Shown: piece by piece, positions 1 to 5,589 of the stretch | Layout: the number at the start of each line of letters is the position of its first letter | Position numbering within the stretch: the stretch's first letter is position 1 | Source: Gammaproteobacteria bacterium | GTDB taxonomy: Bacteria > Pseudomonadota > Gammaproteobacteria > J044 | Direction: 5' to 3' | Length of the DNA: 6,626 nucleotides | NCBI GenBank assembly: GCA_026995955.1 | Contig: JALWNJ010000105.1 | Location: 1-6,626, forward strand | Translations under genes and position numbers: made by a program | The notes under the pieces: model-generated | Seen by the model: the letters and a program-made list of their open reading frames with translations, nothing else | Databases searched by the model: none | What the model was told of the DNA's origin: nothing

Positions 1-305
1 ATGTGATCCCCCGCCCTGAGCAGCGCCATGCAGGTGGCGAGGATAGCGGCCATGCCGGAACTGGTGGCGACGCAGGACGCGCCGCCCTCCAGCGCCGCCA
101 GGCGCTCCTCGAACACGCGCACCGTGGGGTTGGTGAAGCGGGCATAGATGTTGCCCGGCTCCTCGCCGGAGAAACGCGCCGCCGCCTGCGCCGCGCTCTC
201 GAAGACGAAACTCGAGGTGGGAAAGATGGGTTCCGAGTGCTCCCCCTCCGGGGTGCGATGGATGCCCGCGCGGATCGCCAGCGTGTCGAAGTCGAAAGTG
301 TCCAT
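1..305 (-). CDS. metZ: O-succinylhomoserine sulfhydrylase, N-terminal part (3' end outside window)
   Basis: The first 101 residues are visible. They match the N-terminus of the Cys/Met-metabolism PLP-dependent enzyme family, MetZ type, which makes homocysteine from O-succinylhomoserine and sulfide in the cytoplasm. Seen: the start MDTFDFDTLAIRAG, the SEPIFPTSSFVF segment near residues 24-35, the NIYARFTNPTVRVFEERLA stretch near 52-70 (Tyr and Arg that contact cofactor phosphate in the family), and the SSGMAAI loop near 82-88. The lysine that binds PLP lies outside the window. The ATG at 305 has an AGAGGA Shine-Dalgarno 7 nt upstream. The gene follows purF in Pseudomonas, which supports MetZ over MetB, but the family is similar enough that cystathionine gamma-synthase cannot be fully excluded. 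Its leader carries a SAM-II riboswitch and terminator, consistent with a methionine-pathway gene. Confidence 0.93.
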   Translation of the reverse strand, partial: MDTFDFDTLAIRAGIHRTPEGEHSEPIFPTSSFVFESAAQAAARFSGEEPGNIYARFTNPTVRVFEERLAALEGGASCVATSSGMAAILATCMALLRAGDH

Positions 306-312
306 GGTATGG

Positions 313-318
313 TCCTCT
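313..318 (-). promoter_or_regulatory. Ribosome binding site of metZ
   Basis: AGAGGA lies 7 nt before the metZ ATG at 305, a near-ideal Shine-Dalgarno. It lies downstream of the terminator, so it is transcribed only when the terminator is read through. A small hairpin (stem GUCUU/AGGAC, loop CAG, 312-324) could partly cover it. Confidence 0.75.
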
Positions 319-332
319 GAAGACGCGGGCAC

Positions 333-359
333 AAAAAAACCTGCCACCACGAGCAGGTC
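333..359 (-). terminator. Intrinsic terminator in the metZ leader (riboswitch expression platform)
   Basis: On the minus strand the arms ACCTGC (358-353) and GCAGGT (344-339) pair perfectly. The stem can be extended by G-U pairs at both ends, and a run of seven T (339-333) overlaps the end of the second arm. This is a textbook Rho-independent terminator. It lies between the SAM-II aptamer and the metZ Shine-Dalgarno, about 30 nt before the start codon, so it would attenuate metZ rather than end the upstream operon. The alternative pairing AGCGGG (368-363) with CCTGCT (357-352) would block it. Confidence 0.88.
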
Positions 360-368
360 GATCCCGCT
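352..368 (-). promoter_or_regulatory. Anti-terminator hairpin overlapping aptamer 3' end and terminator 5' arm
   Basis: AGCGGG (368-363) and CCTGCT (357-352) can form a six-pair stem, one of them G-U, with a 5-nt loop ATCGA. The first arm is the 3' end of the SAM-II aptamer, the strand used in its pseudoknot. The second arm shares five of the six bases of the terminator's first arm. The two structures are mutually exclusive. Without SAM this hairpin would keep the terminator from forming; with SAM the pseudoknot holds the first arm and the terminator can fold. The pairing is seen in sequence; the switching is inferred. Confidence 0.68.
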
Positions 369-420
369 TTAGCTGTACTTGTCAAGCGCCCGCAAGCTGT
401 GGCTCAAATCAGCGCCTCCG
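361..420 (-). ncRNA. SAM-II riboswitch aptamer upstream of metZ
   Basis: The minus strand matches the SAM-II aptamer as I know it from the structurally solved metX example. In order: a P1 strand GGCGCU (416-411), directly followed by the conserved GAUUU, a loop containing GCUUGC, the second P1 strand GGCGCU pairing with the first (four Watson-Crick pairs plus G-U pairs at both ends), a linker of A/U-rich type (UGACAAGUA), and the conserved 3' block CAGCUAAAG. GCUU in the loop can pair with AAGC in the 3' block, giving the H-type pseudoknot. SAM-II binds S-adenosylmethionine and usually represses methionine or SAM genes, which fits metZ. It is best known from Alphaproteobacteria, so this gammaproteobacterial context is less usual. 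Boundaries are approximate. Confidence 0.87.
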
Positions 421-431
421 AATGCCTTTCG

Positions 432-460
432 ATGGTAGGTCAGCAGCCCGGTCCCGTCAA
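432..460 (-). promoter_or_regulatory. Sigma-70-type promoter of metZ
   Basis: On the minus strand TTGACG (460-455, five of six consensus bases) is separated by exactly 17 nt from TACCAT (437-432, four of six, with the important first TA and last T present). The predicted transcript start is near 424-426, about 8-10 nt before the SAM-II P1 stem, which is where a riboswitch promoter is expected. This makes metZ its own transcription unit, separate from the upstream operon. Confidence 0.68.
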
Positions 461-490
461 ATCTCCCTGCCCCGCTGTAATGCGGAAGAT

Positions 491-524
491 CCTGGAGTGC
501 ACAATCAGGCGCATGAAACCCAGG
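491..524 (-). other. Possible hairpin after the CheW-LysM gene
   Basis: On the minus strand CCTGG (524-520) can pair with CCAGG (495-491), with an inner stem TGCGC/GTGCA and loop CTGATT. It begins about 17 nt after the stop codon of the CheW-LysM gene. There is no T run after it, so it is not a clear intrinsic terminator. It could be a 3'-end stabilising hairpin or chance. A second CCTGG at 538-534 could pair instead. Confidence 0.25.
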
Positions 525-541
525 GGACCAACGCCAGGAAA

Positions 542-2212
542 TCAGCTGATGTCCGGCAAACAGTGCTGCACCTGTTCTATGAGGATGATTACACGGTCCC
601 CGGGATAGATCAGATCCGGATCGCGGATGCGGGACAGCCGCGCCAGTTCGGGATAGCGCCAAGGGTTGCCCAGATAGCGGATGGCGATGTGCCACAGGGT
701 GTCGCCACGCCTGACCACATGGGCCATGCGCTGCGTCGTGATGCGCCGGGGTCTGCACCCACCGGCTTCCTCTGCCGGCACCAGCGGATGGTCACGCTTT
801 TTTTCTCCCCTTGCCGTCGGAGGGGCCTCGCGCCCTTCCCGGATCCGACCCGACCGCTCCGGATGGGTCACGGTCGGGCGGCCCGCCGTCGGCTCGGGTT
901 CCGTCTCGTCGGCCGCCGCCGAGGTGGCCTCGTCCGGCAGTGCCACTGCGGCGCCTGCCTTCAGATGCAGGATCAGCGATCTGCCCTTGCGCGTGAGGCT
1001 CAGATTGCCTTCCTCGGCCAGCACAGTGACCTCGGGGGACGGGGCCTCACTGCCCGATGCCTCGGGCTGGGTCCCTGTTCCGGGCCGGGGTGGTGGCCAG
1101 GGTGCATCCAGGGAGCGGCCAGGGGCACGCACCGCTTCGGGGATGGCGGCAAGCAGGAAGGGCGGCGGCATGGCCATGGGCCGCGACGATGGCGGCAGCG
1201 CAGAAGGCGAGCCGACTTTCAGCGCCCAGATAATCAGGCCGGCCGCAACGAGCGGCAGGATCAGCAACAGCCAGACCAGCACCCCGCGCCCACCGGGTTC
1301 GCCGTAGTCATCCTGCACCGGCTCCCCGTAATCGGGCCATGACGCCGGGCTGACCGGATGCCCGGCCCCGGCCCCCTCCTCCGCCGGGGCTGGCGAAGCC
1401 GCTGCCCTGGCGGGCCTGTCGGCGGCCGGACGCGTATGCGCGGAGAGGCCGCTGCGACGCGGAGCAGGAACGGGCCTTGCAGGCCGCGCTTGCGGCTTGG
1501 TCTCCCGCTCGCGCGGCGGGTGGTCTGACGCCTCCTTCGCGGGGGTTGGCGCCCGGGATGCAGGCGTGCCAGCCCTGTCCCTGCCCGGGGGTTCCGCAGC
1601 CGATCCGAACTTGCGCGAAGCAGGCGGCGACACGGGTGGCGAAGCCTCCTCGGCATGAACCGTCGGCCGGGAGGATACCGTCGGACGCCCGGGCGGGCCA
1701 CGATCCTGCGTGGATGTGGCGCTGCGCTCGGGCTCCTCTTTCGGAACCTCGGCGGCTGCGGGGAAGAAAGGCGCGTGCCAACCGGCGGGCAGGGGCTGCG
1801 CACGGATGACGCAGGCCGCATCCAGTTCCAGCACCAGATCCTCGTCGATGAGCCAGGTACGAGGGAACAGCCCCGCGGGCAGCGGCCGGGGAAGCGACGC
1901 CGGCCTCCCCCGGCCGGCCGGAACCAGTCCGTCCACGGCATCGACCAGCAGCCCGTAATGCCTTCCGCCGGTTTCGATGATGATCACCGGAGGCTGGTCG
2001 CTGCAGCGTTCCTTTTGCCCCAGCACCACGCGCAGGTCGATGACCGAGACCAGCACCCCCTCGTCGCGGAACACGCCGCAGTGGTGCCGTTCGCGGTCGA
2101 GCCGCACCAGTCCCTTGGGAAAGGGCACGATGCGACGCACCACGACGGAATCCAGCGCAAGCGCCACGACACCGACACAGAAACGCAGGATCTGGGCAGG
2201 CTGTTGCGGCAT
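542..2212 (-). CDS. Membrane protein with N-terminal CheW-like domain and C-terminal LysM domain
   Basis: A 556-residue protein without a name known to me. Residues about 6-137 are CheW-like: strands ILRFCVGVVALALDSVVV, the hallmark VLVSVIDLRVVLG, and PPVIIIETGGRHYGLLVDAVDGLV; the usual NLRG loop is replaced by VFRDE. A Pro/Ala/Arg-rich linker (about 139-308) leads to one membrane segment (about 310-332, GVLVWLLLILPLVAAGLIIW). A second low-complexity linker follows, then a LysM domain near 498-546 with HVVRRGDTLWHIAIRYLG and DPDLIYPGDRVIIL. CheW domains join receptors and CheA in the cytoplasm and LysM binds peptidoglycan, so I infer N-in, C-out; charges beside the membrane segment do not decide this. 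Start choice: the ATG at 2212 has GGGGAG 4 nt upstream, while an upstream ATG at 2245 (11 residues longer) has no Shine-Dalgarno. It follows the L,D-transpeptidase gene by 74 bp (41 bp from the longer start) and is probably in its operon. The same frame carries all three domains, so it is not a frameshift artefact. Confidence 0.9.
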   Translation of the reverse strand: MPQQPAQILRFCVGVVALALDSVVVRRIVPFPKGLVRLDRERHHCGVFRDEGVLVSVIDLRVVLGQKERCSDQPPVIIIETGGRHYGLLVDAVDGLVPAGRGRPASLPRPLPAGLFPRTWLIDEDLVLELDAACVIRAQPLPAGWHAPFFPAAAEVPKEEPERSATSTQDRGPPGRPTVSSRPTVHAEEASPPVSPPASRKFGSAAEPPGRDRAGTPASRAPTPAKEASDHPPRERETKPQARPARPVPAPRRSGLSAHTRPAADRPARAAASPAPAEEGAGAGHPVSPASWPDYGEPVQDDYGEPGGRGVLVWLLLILPLVAAGLIIWALKVGSPSALPPSSRPMAMPPPFLLAAIPEAVRAPGRSLDAPWPPPRPGTGTQPEASGSEAPSPEVTVLAEEGNLSLTRKGRSLILHLKAGAAVALPDEATSAAADETEPEPTAGRPTVTHPERSGRIREGREAPPTARGEKKRDHPLVPAEEAGGCRPRRITTQRMAHVVRRGDTLWHIAIRYLGNPWRYPELARLSRIRDPDLIYPGDRVIILIEQVQHCLPDIS

Positions 2213-2286
2213 GCGACTCCCCGACCACCCCGAATGGCGGCTCATGCCTGATTATCGGCCGGAATGCGTCCGACTTGATGCAGTCC

Positions 2287-2916
2287 TCAAGGCAGGATCA
2301 GGACCAGGGTGCCGCTCGGCGTCTTGTCGAACAGGCGGATCACATCCCGGTTGTACATGCGGATGCATCCCTTGGAGGCCGGCTGGCCGATGAGCCCCTC
2401 CTCGTGGGTACCGTGGATGTAGATGTAGCGCGCGTGCGAATCCACGCCCTCGCCCTGGTTGAGCCCGGGCTCGAGACCTTCCAGCCAGAGGATTCGCGAG
2501 GTCACCAGGTCGTCGTCGGTGGCGCGCGGTTCCTGAACCAGCTCGGCCACCTCGCCGGTGGGGATGCGCCCGCTGATGATGGCCCCTTCCGGCAGATCGG
2601 CCCCGATGCGCTCGCGCACCCGGTGCAGGCCCAGCGGCGTGCGGTAGCTGCCGGCCTCGCTGCCGGCCCCGTAGCGCGAGGTCGACACCGGCCAGGATTC
2701 GAGTACCCGCCCGTCCTGCAGCCGGTACAGGCGTTGCTGCGAAATGCTCACCACCAGTCCGCTCATCCGGCGCTGCCCGGGGTAGAGCCGCTCCAGCGTC
2801 TCCGCCACCCCGGGCCAGCCGGTGACCGCCTCACCCGTTTGGGTCTGCATGTCGGCCATCAGCAATGGCGGGCACAGGAAGCATGCCAGCAGTGCGCGGC
2901 GCAGCACATCAGGCAT
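2287..2916 (-). CDS. Exported L,D-transpeptidase (YkuD family)
   Basis: A 209-residue YkuD-family enzyme. Such proteins work in the periplasm, forming 3-3 cross-links in peptidoglycan or attaching proteins to it through a catalytic cysteine. The catalytic signature is complete: HGT at residues 168-170 and ASKGCIRM with Cys184. Other family features are the [27 protein letters not shown] strand region near 54-80 and [12 protein letters not shown] near 89-100. A hydrophobic N-terminus ([14 protein letters not shown], residues 8-21) after two arginines reads as a signal peptide; LLAC at 9-12 resembles a lipobox but lies too near the N-terminus. The ATG at 2916 overlaps the purF stop by 8 bp and has no clear Shine-Dalgarno, suggesting translational coupling to purF. 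An upstream in-frame ATG at 3078 would overlap purF by 170 bp and is unlikely. Which of the transpeptidase reactions it performs cannot be told from sequence. Confidence 0.93.
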   Translation of the reverse strand: MPDVLRRALLACFLCPPLLMADMQTQTGEAVTGWPGVAETLERLYPGQRRMSGLVVSISQQRLYRLQDGRVLESWPVSTSRYGAGSEAGSYRTPLGLHRVRERIGADLPEGAIISGRIPTGEVAELVQEPRATDDDLVTSRILWLEGLEPGLNQGEGVDSHARYIYIHGTHEEGLIGQPASKGCIRMYNRDVIRLFDKTPSGTLVLILP

Positions 2917-4414
2917 TGTTGTGCAGGTCGATCCCCACCACGCCTTCAGGCGGATCCTTGCGCGCCTGCTCACCGCGCTCGGCCTTGATGCGGTCGAAGT
3001 AGTCATCATTGACCTCGGTGATGTACTCGCCGGTGAACACCGAGGTGTCGAAGCGCTCGATGCGGGGATTGCCGGCACGCACGGCCTCGATGAGGTCGTC
3101 CAGATCCTGGTACAGAAGACGGTCCACCTCGATGGCCCGGGCCACCTCCTCCTCGGTACGGTTCCACGCGATCAGCTCCTCGGAGCTGGGCATGTCGATG
3201 CCATAGATGTTGGGATAGCGGATCGGTGGCGCGGCCGAGGCAAAGTACACCTTGCGCGCCCCGACATCGCGCGCCATGCGCACGATCTCGCGCGAGGTGG
3301 TCCCGCGCACGATGGAGTCGTCCACCAGCAGCACATTCTTGTCCTTGAACTCGGCGGCGATGGGATTGAGCTTCTGACGCACCGACTTCCGCCGCAACTG
3401 CTGGCCGGGCATGATGAAGGTGCGGCCGATGTAGCGGTTCTTGATGAAGCCCTCGCGATACTTCACGCCCAGCTCGGCGGCCAGCTCCATGGCCGAAGTG
3501 CGGCTGGTGTCGGGAATGGGGATCACCACGTCGATGTCGTGATCGGGCCACTCGCGCAGGATGCGGGCCGCCAGTTTCTCGCCCATGCGCATGCGCGCCT
3601 TGTGCACGAACACATCGTCCATCACCGAATCCGGCCGAGCGAAGTAGACGTGCTCGAAGATGCAGGGCGAATACACCGTATCCTCGGCACAGACGCGGGT
3701 ATGCACCATGCCGCTGGGCTCGATGAAGATGGCCTCGCCTGGCATCAGGTCGCGTTCCAGAACAAAACCCTGGGTATCCAGTGCCACGCTCTCCGATGCC
3801 ACCATCACCTCGCGTCCCTCCGGGGTCTCGCGGAAGCCGAACACCACCGGCCGAATGCCGTAGGGATCGCGGAAGGCCAGGATCCCATAGTCGGTGATCA
3901 TCGCCACCACGGCGTAGGCCCCGCGCACGCGTCGGTGCACCCCCGCGACCGCATCGAACACATCGTTGGGGGTCAACTTGAGGCCCTTCTGCCTGAGCAG
4001 CTCCTGGGCCAGGATGTTGAGCAGGATCTCGGAGTCAGAGCGCGTGTTGATGTGGCGCCGATCCTGCTTGAACAGCTCTTCCTTCAGCTCGGCGGCGTTG
4101 GTCAGATTGCCGTTGTGTCCCAGCACGATGCCGTAGGGCGAATTGACGTAGAACGGCTGCGCCTCGGCCGACGAACTGGTGCCGGCCGTGGGATAGCGCA
4201 CGTGGCCGATGCCCATGTTGCCGCGCAAGAGCTGCATGTGATGGGCGTTGAACACATCGCGCACCAGGCCGTTGTCCTTGCGCAGGAAGAACTGGCCCTC
4301 GTCGCAGGTGACGATGCCGGCGGCATCTTGGCCACGGTGCTGCAGGACGGTCAGGCCGTCGTACAGGGCCTGGTTGACCGGGTGGTGACCGACGATGCCG
4401 ATGATTCCGCACAT
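2909..4414 (-). CDS. purF: Amidophosphoribosyltransferase
   Basis: A full-length 501-residue PurF, close to the roughly 505 residues of the E. coli enzyme. It catalyses the first committed step of purine synthesis, turning PRPP and glutamine into phosphoribosylamine in the cytoplasm. Cys2, exposed after removal of Met1 ([10 protein letters not shown]), is the nucleophile of the N-terminal glutaminase; Arg73 in HVRYPT, NG at 101-102 and Asp127 in RSDSE fit its active site. The C-terminal phosphoribosyltransferase half has PDTSRTSA at 281-288, the flexible-loop region NRYIGRTFI at 306-314 and the PRPP-binding [13 protein letters not shown] at 361-373. Start: the ATG at 4414 has GAGG 8 nt upstream and gives the required Cys2. 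It lies 27 bp after cvpA, the usual cvpA-purF pair. I see no convincing PurR operator, though I could not scan for one. Confidence 0.98.
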   Translation of the reverse strand: MCGIIGIVGHHPVNQALYDGLTVLQHRGQDAAGIVTCDEGQFFLRKDNGLVRDVFNAHHMQLLRGNMGIGHVRYPTAGTSSSAEAQPFYVNSPYGIVLGHNGNLTNAAELKEELFKQDRRHINTRSDSEILLNILAQELLRQKGLKLTPNDVFDAVAGVHRRVRGAYAVVAMITDYGILAFRDPYGIRPVVFGFRETPEGREVMVASESVALDTQGFVLERDLMPGEAIFIEPSGMVHTRVCAEDTVYSPCIFEHVYFARPDSVMDDVFVHKARMRMGEKLAARILREWPDHDIDVVIPIPDTSRTSAMELAAELGVKYREGFIKNRYIGRTFIMPGQQLRRKSVRQKLNPIAAEFKDKNVLLVDDSIVRGTTSREIVRMARDVGARKVYFASAAPPIRYPNIYGIDMPSSEELIAWNRTEEEVARAIEVDRLLYQDLDDLIEAVRAGNPRIERFDTSVFTGEYITEVNDDYFDRIKAERGEQARKDPPEGVVGIDLHNNA

Positions 4415-4441
4415 GGCGTTAGCCTCGCTGGTTGGCGTGGA

Positions 4442-4930
4442 TCAGAAGCGTATCTCTCCGGCGAGATCGTCCGGAATGTACTGGCGCAGCCACAGCGCGC
4501 CATCCTCGAAGCCGCCGATCAGGGCCGAATGCTGCCACCACTGCTCCCTGGGCAGCGTGGTGAGCCCCGCCAGCAGGGTGAGCACCACCACGATCAGCAC
4601 CCCGCGCACCAGGCCGAAAACGGCACCCAGCGCGCGATCGGTGCCGGACAGGCCGGTCTTCTCCACCAGTTGGCTGACCAGGAAATTGACCACCCCGCCC
4701 AAAATCACGGTGACCACGAACAGCAGCGCAAAGGCCGCGGCCAGGCGTGCCGTTGGACTGCGGATCCAGCCCTCGAGCTCGGCCGCCAGTTCGGCCGAGA
4801 AGCCCAGCGCCACCCAGAAGGCAATGACCCAGCTGGCCAGCGAGATGGCCTCCTTGGTGAAGCCGCGAAACAGGCTGATGATCGTGGAGATGGCGATCAC
4901 GCCGATGATGAAGAAGTCGAGCCAGTTCAT
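4442..4930 (-). CDS. cvpA: CvpA family inner membrane protein
   Basis: A 162-residue integral membrane protein with about four hydrophobic segments (near residues 3-20, 28-48, 64-88 and 101-124), the size and layout of CvpA. The segment SLFRGFTKEAISLASWVIAFWVA is the family's characteristic Arg-Gly followed by an acidic residue and a small-residue helix. CvpA was named for its requirement in colicin V production in E. coli and has been linked to envelope stress tolerance; its molecular role is not settled. The ATG at 4930 has a perfect AGGAGG 4 nt upstream. It starts 32 bp after the SPOR-domain gene and ends 27 bp before purF, so it is co-transcribed with both. Confidence 0.95.
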   Translation of the reverse strand: MNWLDFFIIGVIAISTIISLFRGFTKEAISLASWVIAFWVALGFSAELAAELEGWIRSPTARLAAAFALLFVVTVILGGVVNFLVSQLVEKTGLSGTDRALGAVFGLVRGVLIVVVLTLLAGLTTLPREQWWQHSALIGGFEDGALWLRQYIPDDLAGEIRF

Positions 4931-4934
4931 TCAG

Positions 4935-4940
4935 CCTCCT
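4935..4940 (-). promoter_or_regulatory. Strong ribosome binding site of cvpA
   Basis: AGGAGG, a perfect Shine-Dalgarno, lies 4 nt before the cvpA ATG. It is the strongest one in the window and fixes the cvpA start at 4930. Confidence 0.8.
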
Positions 4941-4962
4941 GAGGAAAGTGTAGCAGCGGGAA

Positions 4963-5589
4963 TCATTGTGCGTCAGCGGGATGCCAGTTCTGGATGCTGC
5001 CCTTGAGGTGAAACTTCCGTTCCAGCCGCGCCAGGGTCCGTTTCGCATCCTCGCGCCGCAGCATCGGCCCCACCTTGACCCGGTACAGGCGCCGGCCGGC
5101 AAGCCGATGCGTCTCGATGAAACTCTCGAAACCGGCCTTGCGCAACTTCTCGACCAGGGTACGGGCATTGTCGCGCTTCTCGAAGCTGGCGAGCTGCACC
5201 ACGAAGGCGGGCTTGATGCGACGGGCAGGTTTGGCCGTTGGTATCGGTTTCGGCTTCGAGGCTGGCGCTGTGGCGGCTGTGCGTGTACGGCTGCGCTGCC
5301 CGTGCGCGGAAGCCCCGGAGCTGGTCCGTGTCTGGGCCGGCTCCCCATCGGGGGCCTTTGCCGTGCGCTCCGGGGCCGGAGGCATGGGCTTCTCCGGCAC
5401 CACCACGGGGAATTCGTACTCGGGGCGCTCCGGCATGTTCATCTTCAGGCGCCGGTACTCCTCCATGCCCGCGCCGTCGAGCAGCAGCGGGATGAAGATC
5501 ACGCCGAGGGCGATGATGACAACGGCACCGGCGAGGCGCTGTTTGAGCGAGATGTCCAAGTCAGGGAACCTGATCGGGCGAGGCGCCAT
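4963..5589 (-). CDS. dedD: SPOR-domain inner membrane protein, DedD-like
   Basis: A 208-residue protein with a short cytoplasmic tail, one membrane segment (residues about 19-37, LAGAVVIIALGVIFIPLLL), a Pro/Lys/Arg/Thr-rich periplasmic linker (about 55-125) and a C-terminal SPOR domain (about 128-200: FVVQLASFEKRDNARTLVEKLRKAGF, then RVKVGPMLRREDAKRTLARLE). SPOR domains bind glycan strands stripped of stem peptides, which mark septal peptidoglycan, and DedD is a division-associated SPOR protein in E. coli. The KQRLAGAVVIIALGVIF start and the place between folC and cvpA agree with DedD. Start: the ATG at 5589 gives the expected N-terminus and overlaps the folC stop by 29 bp; the ATG at 5691 would add 34 residues that look like folC read out of frame. 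The Shine-Dalgarno is weak, so coupling with folC translation is likely. Confidence 0.92.
   Translation of the reverse strand: MAPRPIRFPDLDISLKQRLAGAVVIIALGVIFIPLLLDGAGMEEYRRLKMNMPERPEYEFPVVVPEKPMPPAPERTAKAPDGEPAQTRTSSGASAHGQRSRTRTAATAPASKPKPIPTAKPARRIKPAFVVQLASFEKRDNARTLVEKLRKAGFESFIETHRLAGRRLYRVKVGPMLRREDAKRTLARLERKFHLKGSIQNWHPADAQ

Noticed and set aside
461..541. Possible second riboswitch or sRNA between the CheW-LysM gene and the metZ promoter
   Set aside because: Only short imperfect hairpins, no recognisable aptamer core and no T run.
422..1342. Long plus-strand open frame opposite the CheW-LysM gene
   Set aside because: Its translation is Arg/Gly/Pro-rich with no recognisable domain; it is an antisense shadow of a GC-rich gene whose minus frame carries CheW, a membrane segment and LysM.
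1308..2228. Second minus-strand frame inside the CheW-LysM gene, possible dual coding
   Set aside because: Low-complexity Arg/Ala/Gly/Pro product with no domain; all frames stay open here because of high GC.
2246..2286. Hairpin CTTGA/TCAAG after the L,D-transpeptidase stop as a terminator
   Set aside because: Five-pair stem with an 8-nt loop and no T run; more likely chance within an operon gap.
2822..4942. 706-codon plus-strand open frame covering purF
   Set aside because: It is antisense to the well-conserved purF and cvpA genes, His/Ala/Gly-rich without domains, and is explained by GC-rich third positions of the real genes.
4419..5348. Minus-strand frame spanning the SPOR gene and cvpA
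   Set aside because: Out-of-frame reading of two recognisable genes; contains no domain of its own.
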